Origin: Streptomyces sp. LaPpAH-108
GTDB taxonomy: Bacteria; Actinomycetota; Actinomycetes; Streptomycetales; Streptomycetaceae
Direction of reading: 5' to 3'
DNA: 64,000 bases
Assembly (NCBI RefSeq): GCF_000373625.1
Contig: NZ_KB891994.1
Location: forward strand, 372,001 to 436,000
Shown: piece by piece, positions 25,498 through 33,571 of the stretch
Numbering within the stretch: the first letter of the stretch is position 1
How the letters are laid out: every line of letters begins with the position of its first letter
The notes under the pieces: generated by a model
The model's input: the letters and a program-made list of their open reading frames with translations, nothing else
Told to the model about the DNA's origin: nothing
Databases searched by the model: none
Program-made: the position numbers and the translations under genes

Positions 25498-26832
25498 ATG
25501 AAGCATCGCGGCAGACACCGCAGGCGCAGACGGGGCATGGCCCTGCGCGCGGTCCTGACCGGGACCGGCCTCGCCCTCACCGCCGCGGCCACGCTGATCA
25601 GCGCCTCGCAGGCCACGGTCACCGGCAACCCGGGCTCGCTCAAACCGCTCACCGCGCAGGCGGACACCGCCCCGCTGCGGCTCCAGGAGAACCTGGTGCC
25701 CGCGCGTACGCTCGACCGGCTCGCCGGGTCCATGGGGCGCCCGGTCGGGGTGGACACGGTGCTGCGCGGCGCCGACCGCACGATGCGTGTGGGGTCCGCC
25801 TGCGACTCCGAGGAGCGCGGCACCCTGCCGCTCACTCCCACCGCCACCCGCTCGTACTGCTGGGACCGTGCCGACGCCGCCGACACCGCCTGGCGTCCCG
25901 CCTCGGTGACCACCTCCGGGGACGCGGACGAGGACGGCGTCTGGGGCACCCACCGGGTGGTCCTCACCGGCTGGAGCCACAGCACCACCCGGGGGCCCGG
26001 CGCCGAGCGCGGTCTCGCCCGGGTCGCCTTCGTCGACTTCGACGACCCGGCCCGGCCGGTCTACCGCTGGGTGCTGCTCGTGGTGCCCGAGGACGGCGGC
26101 CGTGACTACCGGGGGCTGGACTCCCGGATCTCGGGGATGGTCTGGTACGACGACAAACTGCTGGTCAGCGCGGGCCGCACGGGCGCCGAGGCGCTCTACG
26201 TCTACGACCTCGACCGTATCCAGCGCACCACCGTGGACGCGCCCGCGATCGGCCGGGTGCCGCACGGCTGGTCGGCGGGCGGCTACCGCTATGTGATGCC
26301 CGCCATCGGCTCGTACCGCTTCCACGACGGGCGCTGCGGTGCCTCGGGGCCGCCCTGTCCCGGCCCGCTCTCGCTGGACCGGGGGACCTCGCCCGACAGC
26401 CTGGTGGCCGGGGAGCGGACCTCGGCGGGCGGCGAGCGCCGGACCCGGCTGTGGCGGTACGCGTTCAGCAACGCGCCCGCGCGCGGCGGTCTGCTCGCCA
26501 CCGACTCCACCGGCCGCGCCGACGCGGTCGAGGTGTACCGGACCCGGGCGCGCGACATCCGGGGTGTGCTCTCCTACCACCGTCCGGGCACGGATGTGTC
26601 GTCCTGGTACATAGGGACACAGTCGAAGGCGGCGGACAGCCGGGGCGGTCTCTGGCGTCAGGACATCCGTGGCGCGGCGGCGGCCCGCTGTGGCTCGGAC
26701 TCCTCCCACCACTGCTGGACGGACTCGGCGGGCTCGCTGTCGTACTGGCAGGAGACCGGCGAGGTGTGGTCGCTCTCGGAGCGGATGCTGTTCGCGGTGC
26801 CGCTGGCGCGCCTCGAGGAGTCGCTGGACTGA
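25498..26832 (+). CDS. Secreted protein of unknown function
   Basis: A 444-residue protein with a basic N-terminus followed by a hydrophobic stretch (ALRAVLTGTGLALTAAATLISA), which reads as a signal peptide or anchor. The rest has repeated short beta-like segments with Trp and Tyr (WHRPASV-type, YRWVLLVVPED, GMVWYDDKLLVSAGR, LYVYDLDRI) that suggest a beta-propeller. Several cysteines fit an extracellular protein. The ATG is directly behind GGGAGGAG. I do not recognise the family beyond conserved Streptomyces secreted proteins. Confidence 0.75.
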   Translation: MKHRGRHRRRRRGMALRAVLTGTGLALTAAATLISASQATVTGNPGSLKPLTAQADTAPLRLQENLVPARTLDRLAGSMGRPVGVDTVLRGADRTMRVGSACDSEERGTLPLTPTATRSYCWDRADAADTAWRPASVTTSGDADEDGVWGTHRVVLTGWSHSTTRGPGAERGLARVAFVDFDDPARPVYRWVLLVVPEDGGRDYRGLDSRISGMVWYDDKLLVSAGRTGAEALYVYDLDRIQRTTVDAPAIGRVPHGWSAGGYRYVMPAIGSYRFHDGRCGASGPPCPGPLSLDRGTSPDSLVAGERTSAGGERRTRLWRYAFSNAPARGGLLATDSTGRADAVEVYRTRARDIRGVLSYHRPGTDVSSWYIGTQSKAADSRGGLWRQDIRGAAAARCGSDSSHHCWTDSAGSLSYWQETGEVWSLSERMLFAVPLARLEESLD

Positions 26833-26908
26833 CTCCGGGGACGAGGACGGGGACGGACGTGACGAAAGGGATCGACATTCCGACGCGCCCGATGATTCCC
26901 TGGCCCTC

Positions 26909-27484
26909 ATGAGCAGCGTCCCTGTCACCACCTGGTCCCTGGAGCAGAACTCCCCCACCGACCTCCTGCCGGCCGCCGCGCCGGAAGGCGACGCGGTGCG
27001 GATCGTGCGCGCCGAGGCGCCCTCCCCGGAGTTCAGCCGCTTCCTGTACGCGTCGGTGGGCGGCGACATCCGCTGGACCGACCGGCTCGGCTGGAGCCAT
27101 GCCCGCTGGCGGGAGTATCTGGAGCGGCCCGGGGTGGAGACATGGGTGGCGTACGAACACGGCACTCCGGCCGGATATGTGGAGCTGGACGCCATGGGTG
27201 ACGGCGTGGTGGAGATCGCCTACTTCGGGCTGCTGCCCGCTTTCCGGGGACGCGGCATCGGCGGCCATCTGCTGTCGTACGGCACGGCGCGCGCCTGGGA
27301 TCTGGCGACGCGGTGGGCGGAGCTGCCGCCGACCAAGCGCGTGTGGCTGCACACGTGCAGCTGGGACGGCGAGTTCGCCCGGGCCAACTACGAGCGGCGC
27401 GGGTTCACGCTGTTCAAGACCGAGGTCGAGCCCCGGCCCGCGGTGGCGGCGCCCGGTCCGTGGCCCGGCGCGTTCGCGGAGTGA
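26909..27484 (+). CDS. GNAT family N-acetyltransferase
   Basis: A 191-residue GCN5-related acetyltransferase. The acetyl-CoA-binding motif A reads IAYFGLLPAFRGRGIGGHLLSYG, followed by ANYERRGFTLFKTE (motif B). The acceptor substrate cannot be told. The ATG at 26909 lacks a strong ribosome site and may be read by coupling or from a leaderless transcript. Confidence 0.85.
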   Translation: MSSVPVTTWSLEQNSPTDLLPAAAPEGDAVRIVRAEAPSPEFSRFLYASVGGDIRWTDRLGWSHARWREYLERPGVETWVAYEHGTPAGYVELDAMGDGVVEIAYFGLLPAFRGRGIGGHLLSYGTARAWDLATRWAELPPTKRVWLHTCSWDGEFARANYERRGFTLFKTEVEPRPAVAAPGPWPGAFAE

Positions 27485-27602
27485 ACCCCGTGGCGGGACG
27501 GACCGGGCGGAGGCTCCCCGTCCGTCTCGCCATGCAGAATGGATGCGTCCAGAATCCGGACAATGGTGGACTGCCCGGAGATCCGCGTGCAACGCTGCCG
27601 TC

Positions 27603-27686
27603 ATGTCTGGAACTGGAATCGCCCTGGTGAGTCGACGGCACGTCGATCTCGGCCGCATGTCCAGCGCCATCTGTCCGGCGAGCTGA
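27603..27686 (+). CDS. Cys-type leader peptide of the sulfur assimilation operon
   Basis: A 27-residue ORF that begins MSGTGIALVSRRHVDLGRM and ends SSAICPAS. The pattern LVSRRHxDLxR...SAIC is the conserved actinobacterial putative leader peptide found before sulfur-metabolism genes, with one Cys codon near the end. It lies 179 nt upstream of the sulfite reductase start, followed by mutually exclusive hairpins. The inferred role is to sense charged tRNA-Cys by ribosome stalling and to control the downstream operon. Confidence 0.75.
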   Translation: MSGTGIALVSRRHVDLGRMSSAICPAS

Positions 27687-27730
27687 CACACCAGCCCTGC
27701 CGATTCTCTTTTCGCTTTTCGCGCATCGCC

Positions 27731-27767
27731 GCGCACGTGAATTGCCCACGTGCGCGCGCACGTGCGC
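27731..27767 (+). promoter_or_regulatory. Mutually exclusive hairpins (attenuator-like) before sir
   Basis: Segment A (27731-27739, GCGCACGTG) pairs perfectly with B (27747-27755, CACGTGCGC) around a 7-nt loop. A can pair equally well with the same CACGTGCGC inside C (27756-27767, GCGCACGTGCGC). C is also nearly self-complementary. Competing stems behind a Cys-containing leader ORF suggest attenuation. No T-run follows, so translational or Rho-linked control is more likely than intrinsic termination. Confidence 0.5.
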
Positions 27768-27864
27768 AGGCTGAGCCTCCCGCCCGTCGCCCGACCGCCA
27801 CCCCTCAACGACGGCGCTGCGCGCCGGCCCCTGTCCGATGCTGTCCCGTAAGGACTCAAGAACC

Positions 27865-29562
27865 ATGGCCGCCACCCCCCAGCCCCCCGCTGCCTCCGCG
27901 CCCCGCCGCAAGGCAAGCCGCCACCGCGGCGAGGGCCAGTGGGCGATGGGACACCACACCCCGCTCAACGGCAACGAACAGCTGAAGAAGGACGACGACG
28001 GTCTCAATGTGCGGACACGCATTGAGACGATCTACTCCCGGCGCGGCTTCGACTCCATCGACCCGAACGATCTGCGCGGCCGGATGCGCTGGTGGGGCCT
28101 GTACACCCAGCGCAAGCCGGGCATCGACGGCGGCAAGACGGCGGTGCTGGAGCCGGAGGAGCTGGACGACAAGTACTTCATGCTGCGGGTGCGGATCGAC
28201 GGCGGCCGTCTCACCACCGAGCAGCTGCGCGTGATCGGCGAGGTCTCCGAGGAGTTCGCGCGCGGCACGGCCGACATCACCGACCGGCAGAACATCCAGC
28301 TGCACTGGATCCGCATCGAGGACGTGCCCGAGATCTGGAACCGCCTCGAAGCGGTCGGGCTGTCCACGACCGAGGCGTGCGGTGACGTGCCGCGTGTGAT
28401 CCTCGGCTCGCCGGTCGCGGGCATCGCCGAGGACGAGATCATCGACGGCACCCCGGCGATCGACGAGATCCACCGCCGGATCATCGGCAACAAGGACTTC
28501 TCCAACCTCCCGCGCAAGTTCAAGTCCGCGGTCTCGGGCTCGCCGCTGCTGGACGTGGCGCACGAGATCAACGACATCGCGTTCGTGGGCGTCGTCCACC
28601 CCGAGCACGGCCCCGGCTTCGACCTGTGGGTGGGCGGCGGTCTTTCGACCAACCCCAAGATCGGCGTCCGGCTGGGTGCCTGGGTGCCGCTGGCCGAGGT
28701 GCCCGACGTGTACGAGGGCGTCATCTCGATCTTCCGCGACTACGGCTACCGCAGGCTGCGCAACCGTGCCCGGCTGAAGTTCCTGGTGGCGGACTGGGGC
28801 GCGGAGAAGTTCCGGCGGGTGCTGGAGGACGAGTACCTGAAGCGTCCCCTGCTCGACGGCCCCGCGCCCGACCAGCCGGTGGAGCGCTGGCGGGACCATG
28901 TGGGCGTGCACCGGCAGCAGGACGGCCTGTTCTACGTCGGGTTCGCGCCCCGGGTCGGCCGGGTGGACGGCGCGACGCTCGCCAAGATCGCCGGTCTCGC
29001 GGAGGAGCACGGCTCGGGCCGGGTGCGTACCACCGTCGAGCAGAAGATGATCGTGCTCGACGTCGAGGCCGACCGGGTCGAGTCGCTGGTGGCGGGACTC
29101 GAGGCGCTGGATCTGAAGGTCGGTCCCTCGCCGTTCCGGCGGGGCACGATGGCCTGCACCGGTATCGAGTTCTGCAAGCTCGCCATCGTGGAGACCAAGG
29201 CGCGCGGCATCTCGCTGATCGACGAACTGGAGCGCCGTCTCCCGGAGTTCGACGAGCCGATCACCATCAACATCAACGGCTGCCCGAACGCCTGCGCCCG
29301 TATCCAGGTCGCGGACATCGGTCTCAAGGGCCAGTTGGTGCTCGACGACGACGGCAACCAGGTGGAGGGCTTCCAGGTGCACCTGGGCGGCGCGCTCGGC
29401 CTGGAGGCGGGCTTCGGCCGCAAGGTCCGTGGTCTGAAGGTCACTTCGCAGGAGCTGCCGGACTACGTGGAGCGGGTGCTCAAGCGCTACCAGGCCGAGC
29501 GCGAGGACGGCGAGCGGTTCGCCGTCTGGGCGTCGCGGGCCTCCGAGGAGGCACTGTCGTGA
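27865..29562 (+). CDS. sir: Nitrite/sulfite reductase, ferredoxin-type (assimilatory sulfite reductase)
   Basis: Reduces sulfite to sulfide with six electrons at a siroheme-[4Fe-4S] centre. 565 residues. Cluster ligands are C431 and C437 (ACTGIEFC) and C473 and C477 (NGCPNAC). The siroheme-contact segments TTEACGDVPRVI and FVGVVHPEHGPGFDLWVGGGLST are present. The ATG at 27865 (MAATPQPP) is used, with AAGGA upstream. The context with APS reductase, sulfurylase and sirohydrochlorin chelatase supports sulfite rather than nitrite as substrate. It overlaps the next small gene by 4 bp. Confidence 0.92.
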   Translation: MAATPQPPAASAPRRKASRHRGEGQWAMGHHTPLNGNEQLKKDDDGLNVRTRIETIYSRRGFDSIDPNDLRGRMRWWGLYTQRKPGIDGGKTAVLEPEELDDKYFMLRVRIDGGRLTTEQLRVIGEVSEEFARGTADITDRQNIQLHWIRIEDVPEIWNRLEAVGLSTTEACGDVPRVILGSPVAGIAEDEIIDGTPAIDEIHRRIIGNKDFSNLPRKFKSAVSGSPLLDVAHEINDIAFVGVVHPEHGPGFDLWVGGGLSTNPKIGVRLGAWVPLAEVPDVYEGVISIFRDYGYRRLRNRARLKFLVADWGAEKFRRVLEDEYLKRPLLDGPAPDQPVERWRDHVGVHRQQDGLFYVGFAPRVGRVDGATLAKIAGLAEEHGSGRVRTTVEQKMIVLDVEADRVESLVAGLEALDLKVGPSPFRRGTMACTGIEFCKLAIVETKARGISLIDELERRLPEFDEPITININGCPNACARIQVADIGLKGQLVLDDDGNQVEGFQVHLGGALGLEAGFGRKVRGLKVTSQELPDYVERVLKRYQAEREDGERFAVWASRASEEALS

Positions 29563-29741
29563 GCGAGCGTGCCGCGCCCTTCTACTGCCCCTACTGCGGA
29601 GACGAGGACCTGCGCCCCAGCGAGGAAGGACACGGGGCCTGGGAATGCGGGGCCTGCAACCGGGCCTTCCAGCTGAAGTTCCTCGGGCTGCTCGCCCGGG
29701 GACTGCGGCGAGCCGACGACGGAGGGGACGGACCGATATGA
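29559..29741 (+). CDS. Small two-CxxC zinc-ribbon protein of the sulfate operon
   Basis: A 60-residue protein with YCPYCG and WECGACNRAF, two CxxC pairs that should bind zinc (or a small cluster), then a hydrophobic-basic tail. GTG start overlaps the sir stop and its stop overlaps the cysH start, so it is translationally coupled to both. Small proteins like this sit at the same place in other Streptomyces sulfate operons. Its role is unproven; an electron-transfer or assembly partner of sulfite or APS reductase is possible. Confidence 0.8.
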   Translation: MSERAAPFYCPYCGDEDLRPSEEGHGAWECGACNRAFQLKFLGLLARGLRRADDGGDGPI

Positions 29742-30448
29742 CGGCCACTCAGGCGGAGCGCACCGACGAGGAGTTGAAACGGCTGGCCGAACAGGCCGGC
29801 CGGGAGCTGGAGGAGGCGTCCGCGCCGGAGATCCTGCGCTGGGCGGTGGACACCTTCGGCGAGCGGTTCTGTGTCACCTCCTCCATGGAGGACGCGGTGG
29901 TCGCCCACCTCGCCTCGCGGGTACGGCCGGGCGTGGACGTGGTGTTCCTGGACACCGGCTACCACTTCCCGGAGACCATCGGCACCCGGGACGCCGTGGC
30001 CGCCGTGATGGACGTCAACGTCATCACGCTGACGCCCGCCCGGACGGTGGCCGAACAGGACGCCGAGCACGGCCCGAAGCTGCACGACCGCGACCCCGAC
30101 CTGTGCTGCGCACTGCGTAAAGCCAAGCCGCTGGAGGCCGGGTTGACGGGTTATCAGGCATGGGCGACCGGACTGCGCAGGGACGAGTCCCCGACCCGGG
30201 CGAACACCCCGGTCGTCGGCTGGGACGCGCGGCGCGGCAAGGTCAAGGTCTCCCCCATCGCCCGCTGGACCCAGGACGACGTGGACACCTATGTCACCCA
30301 ACACGGCGTCCTGACCAACCCGTTGCTGATGGACGGCTACGCCTCCGTCGGCTGCGCCCCCTGCACCCGCCGGGTGCTCGAGGGCGAGGACGCGCGCGCC
30401 GGACGCTGGGCCGGGCGGGCCAAGACCGAGTGCGGACTGCACGGATGA
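29738..30448 (+). CDS. cysH: Adenylylsulfate (APS) reductase, iron-sulfur type
   Basis: A 236-residue CysH. It reduces APS (or PAPS) to sulfite. Cysteines C123-C124 (DLCCALRK) plus C206 and C209 (GCAPCTRR) form the [4Fe-4S] site that marks the APS-using class. The catalytic cysteine is C232 in the C-terminal ECGLHG. The P-loop-like VTSSMEDAV and FLDTGYHFPET are typical. The ATG overlaps the upstream stop (ATGA). The next gene encodes APS kinase, which would compete for the same APS pool. Confidence 0.92.
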   Translation: MTATQAERTDEELKRLAEQAGRELEEASAPEILRWAVDTFGERFCVTSSMEDAVVAHLASRVRPGVDVVFLDTGYHFPETIGTRDAVAAVMDVNVITLTPARTVAEQDAEHGPKLHDRDPDLCCALRKAKPLEAGLTGYQAWATGLRRDESPTRANTPVVGWDARRGKVKVSPIARWTQDDVDTYVTQHGVLTNPLLMDGYASVGCAPCTRRVLEGEDARAGRWAGRAKTECGLHG

Positions 30449-30489
30449 CGGCCGCACGGATGACGACCGAACCGACTCAGGAGCGACAC

Positions 30490-31026
30490 GTGACGAGCGG
30501 AGCCACCGTCTGGCTCACCGGTCTGCCGAGCGCGGGCAAGACCACCATCGCCACCGAACTGGCCGGAGAACTGCGCGCCCAGGGACACCGCGTGGAGGTG
30601 CTCGACGGCGACGAGATCCGCGAGTTCATCTCCGCCGGGCTGGGCTTCAGCCGCGAGGACCGGCACACCAACGTCCAGCGCATCGGCTTCGTCGCCGAAC
30701 TGCTCGCCCGCAACGGCGTCCTGGTGCTGGTGCCGGTGATCGCGCCCTACACGGACAGCCGGGAGGCGGTGCGCAAGCGGCACGCGGCGAGCGGCACGCC
30801 CTATCTGGAGGTGCATGTGGCGACCCCGGTCGAGGTGTGCGGCGAGCGGGACGTGAAGGGGCTGTACGCCCGGCAGGCCGCCGGGGAGCTGACCGGGCTG
30901 ACCGGGGTGGACGACCCGTACGAGGCACCGGAGACACCGGACCTGCGGATCGAGACCGAGGGCCGGAGCGTGGCGGAGTCCGCGGCCACGGTGCGCGCGC
31001 TGCTCGGCGAGAGGGGACTGGCATGA
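30490..31026 (+). CDS. cysC: Adenylylsulfate kinase (APS kinase)
   Basis: Phosphorylates APS to PAPS. About 178 residues from GTG 30490, with P-loop GLPSAGKTT at residues 11-19, DGDEIREFIS, RIGFVAELLARNGV and the GLYA(R) region. I chose GTG 30490 because AGGAG lies six bases upstream; an ATG at 30445 that overlaps the cysH stop would add 15 residues. The stop overlaps cysD by 4 bp. Confidence 0.88.
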   Translation: MTSGATVWLTGLPSAGKTTIATELAGELRAQGHRVEVLDGDEIREFISAGLGFSREDRHTNVQRIGFVAELLARNGVLVLVPVIAPYTDSREAVRKRHAASGTPYLEVHVATPVEVCGERDVKGLYARQAAGELTGLTGVDDPYEAPETPDLRIETEGRSVAESAATVRALLGERGLA

Positions 31027-31967
31027 CGACCGTCGCCAAGGTCACGGGCGGCGACGAGGGCACGGACAGCCCGTACGCCCTCTCGCACCTGGACGCGCTG
31101 GAGTCCGAGGCGGTGCACATCTTCCGCGAGGTGGCGGGCGAGTTCGAGAACCCGGTGATCCTGTTCTCCGGGGGCAAGGACTCGATCGTCATGCTGCATC
31201 TCGCGCTGAAGGCGTTCGCCCCGGCCGCGGTGCCCTTCACGCTGCTCCATGTGGACACGGGACACAACTTCCCCGAGGTGCTGGAGTACCGGGACCGTGT
31301 GGTGGCCGCACATGGGCTGCGGCTCCATGTGGCCTCCGTACAGGACTACATCGACCGGGGTGTGCTCAAGGAACGTCCCGACGGCACCCGTAATCCGCTC
31401 CAGACGCTGCCGCTGACGGAGAAGATCCGCAGCGAGAAGTTCGACGCGGTCTTCGGCGGCGGGCGCCGGGACGAGGAGAAGGCCCGCGCCAAGGAGCGGG
31501 TGTTCTCGCTGCGGGACGAGTTCTCGCAGTGGAACCCGCGCCGCCAGCGCCCCGAGCTGTGGAACCTGTACAACGGCCGGCACGCGCCGGGCGAGCACGT
31601 CCGGGTCTTCCCGCTGTCCAACTGGACCGAGCTGGACGTGTGGCAGTACATCGCCCGCGAGGAGATCGTGCTGCCGGAGATCTACTTCGCGCACGAGCGC
31701 GAGGTGTTCCGGCGCGACGGCATGTGGCTGACGGCGGGCGACTGGGGCGGTCCGGGGGACGACGAGTCCGTGGAGCGGCGCCTGATCCGCTACCGGACGG
31801 TCGGGGACATGTCCTGCACGGGCGCGGTGGACTCGGATGCGGCCACGCTGGACGCGGTGATCGCGGAGATCGCCGCCTCCCGGCTGACCGAGCGCGGCGC
31901 GACCCGCGCCGACGACCGGCTCTCCGAGGCCGCGATGGAAGACCGCAAGCGGGAGGGGTACTTCTAG
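31023..31967 (+). CDS. cysD: Sulfate adenylyltransferase subunit 2
   Basis: Catalytic small subunit of ATP sulfurylase, which makes APS from ATP and sulfate. 314 residues with the PP-loop SGGKDS near residue 50, HVDTGHNFPEVL, FGGGRRDEEKARAKER, and the C-terminal signature TERGATRADDR...MEDRKREGYF. It is coupled to cysC by ATGA and followed two bases later by cysN, its regulatory GTPase partner. Confidence 0.95.
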   Translation: MTTVAKVTGGDEGTDSPYALSHLDALESEAVHIFREVAGEFENPVILFSGGKDSIVMLHLALKAFAPAAVPFTLLHVDTGHNFPEVLEYRDRVVAAHGLRLHVASVQDYIDRGVLKERPDGTRNPLQTLPLTEKIRSEKFDAVFGGGRRDEEKARAKERVFSLRDEFSQWNPRRQRPELWNLYNGRHAPGEHVRVFPLSNWTELDVWQYIAREEIVLPEIYFAHEREVFRRDGMWLTAGDWGGPGDDESVERRLIRYRTVGDMSCTGAVDSDAATLDAVIAEIAASRLTERGATRADDRLSEAAMEDRKREGYF

Positions 31968-31969
31968 CC

Positions 31970-33304
31970 ATGAGCACGATCACGACCGAGGCGCTCTCGG
32001 CCACCACCCTGCTGCGCTTCGCCACCGCGGGCTCCGTGGACGACGGCAAGTCCACGCTCGTCGGACGGCTGCTGCACGACTCCAAGTCGGTGCTCGCCGA
32101 CCAGCTGGAGGCCGTGCAGCGGGTGTCGGTGAGCCGGGGCCAGGAGGCGCCCGACCTGGCGCTGCTCACCGACGGACTGCGCGCCGAGCGGGAGCAGGGC
32201 ATCACCATCGACGTGGCCTACCGCTACTTCGCCACCCCGCGCCGCCGGTTCATCCTGGCCGACACGCCGGGCCATGTGGAGTACACCCGCAACATGGTGA
32301 CCGGCGCCTCCACGGCCGAGCTGACCGTGGTCCTGGTCGACGCGCGCAACGGCGTGGTCGAGCAGACCCGCCGCCACGCCGCCATCGCCGCGCTGCTGCG
32401 GGTGCCCCATGTGGTGCTGGCCGTGAACAAGATGGACCTGGTGGACTACGCGGAGCCGGTCTTCGCGAAGATCGCCGAGGAGTTCACGGCGTACGCGACC
32501 GAGCTGGGCGTGCCCGAGGTGACCGCGATCCCGATCTCGGCGCTGGCCGGGGACAACGTGGTGGACCCGTCGGCCCGCATGGACTGGTACGGCGGCCCGA
32601 CCGTCCTGGAGCACCTGGAGACGGTGCCGGTCAGCCACGATCTGGCGCACTGCCACGCCCGGCTCCCGGTGCAGTACGTGATCCGCCCGCAGACCGCCGA
32701 GCACCCCGACTACCGGGGCTACGCGGGCCAGATCGCGGCGGGCACCTTCCGGGTGGGCGACGAGGTCGCGGTGCTGCCGTCCGGGCGCACGACCCGCATC
32801 GCCGGGATCGATCTGCTCGGGGCGCCGGTGGACGTGGCGTGGACGACGCAGTCGGTGACCGTGCTCCTGGAGGACGACATCGACGTCTCACGCGGCGATC
32901 TGATCGTCCCGGCCAAGGACGCGCCCGAGGTCACACGGGACGTGGAGGCGACGGTGTGCCATGTCGCGGACCAGCCGCTGACGGTCGGGCACCGGGTGCT
33001 GCTCAAGCACGGCACCCGTACGGTCAAGGCGATCGTGAAGGACATCCCGTCCCGGCTCACCCTGGCCGACCTCTCGCTGCACCCGCACCCGGGGCAGCTG
33101 GTGGCCAACGACATCGGCCGGGTCACGGTCCGCACGGCCGAGCCGCTGCCGGTGGACTCCTACGCCGACTCGCGCCGCACCGGCTCCTTCATCCTGATCG
33201 ACCCGAGCGACGGCACCACGCTGACCGCGGGGATGGTCGGCGAGTCGTTCGCGTCCCCGGAGCCCGTCAAGGACCCGGCCGAGGACGAGGGTTGGGACTT
33301 CTGA
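31970..33304 (+). CDS. cysN: Sulfate adenylyltransferase subunit 1 (GTPase)
   Basis: A 444-residue EF-Tu-like GTPase that drives APS formation by CysD. G1 GSVDDGKST near residues 22-30, the switch segment EREQGITIDVAYRYF, G3 DTPGH, and G4 NKMD are all visible, followed by two beta-barrel domains. There is no fused APS kinase domain, consistent with the separate cysC. It ends the tight cys block; 267 bp separate it from the transporter genes. Confidence 0.94.
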   Translation: MSTITTEALSATTLLRFATAGSVDDGKSTLVGRLLHDSKSVLADQLEAVQRVSVSRGQEAPDLALLTDGLRAEREQGITIDVAYRYFATPRRRFILADTPGHVEYTRNMVTGASTAELTVVLVDARNGVVEQTRRHAAIAALLRVPHVVLAVNKMDLVDYAEPVFAKIAEEFTAYATELGVPEVTAIPISALAGDNVVDPSARMDWYGGPTVLEHLETVPVSHDLAHCHARLPVQYVIRPQTAEHPDYRGYAGQIAAGTFRVGDEVAVLPSGRTTRIAGIDLLGAPVDVAWTTQSVTVLLEDDIDVSRGDLIVPAKDAPEVTRDVEATVCHVADQPLTVGHRVLLKHGTRTVKAIVKDIPSRLTLADLSLHPHPGQLVANDIGRVTVRTAEPLPVDSYADSRRTGSFILIDPSDGTTLTAGMVGESFASPEPVKDPAEDEGWDF

Positions 33305-33359
33305 CCATGAACTCCCCCGACTTCTATTCGACGTTCGCGAAGGAGGGCGGCCGTGTCGG

Positions 33360-33392
33360 CTGGGGGTACCCCCGCGCGAAGCGTGGGGGAGG
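33360..33392. repeat. Streptomyces-type GC hairpin repeat
   Basis: TGGGGGTACCCCC runs into CCCCCGCGC-GAA-GCGTGGGGG, two overlapping hairpins. Sequences of this form are common between genes in Streptomyces genomes. Here it lies 56 bp after cysN and may end that transcript. Confidence 0.5.
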
Positions 33393-33425
33393 CAACCTCG
33401 GCAGCGGGCAGGGCGGGGTCGCGCG

Positions 33426-33530
33426 ATGTGTGCGATGACGTACGCGCACCGCTCGCGCGCCCTGACCCCCCACCCGGATCCGTCCCGGCACAGACGAAAA
33501 CCATTTGCCGAACTCCCGGCCACGGTCTGA
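33426..33530 (+). CDS. Possible short leader ORF before the sulfonate transporter genes
   Basis: A 34-codon ORF that begins Met-Cys-Ala-Met and ends with its stop in the loop of a strong hairpin just upstream of the ssuA ribosome site. It does not carry the conserved RRH...C pattern of the known leader family. The Cys at codon 2 and the hairpin placement are the only arguments, so this is a weak call. Confidence 0.2.
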   Translation: MCAMTYAHRSRALTPHPDPSRHRRKPFAELPATV

Positions 33531-33549
33531 AAGTTCCGTGACCGCCGGG
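33515..33549 (+). promoter_or_regulatory. Stem-loop directly upstream of ssuA
   Basis: CCCGGC+CACGG (33515-33525) pairs with CCGTG (33536-33540) and GCCGGG (33544-33549), separated by a 3-nt bulge. It ends seven bases before the GAGAGG ribosome site. It may act as a terminator or translational switch for the transporter genes. Confidence 0.4.
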
Positions 33550-33571
33550 CCGACGAGAGGAACGACCTCCC

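Noticed and set aside
27856..29748. A 630-codon minus-strand open frame opposite sulfite reductase
   Set aside because: The plus-strand gene has all siroheme and cluster ligands; this is its GC-driven mirror.
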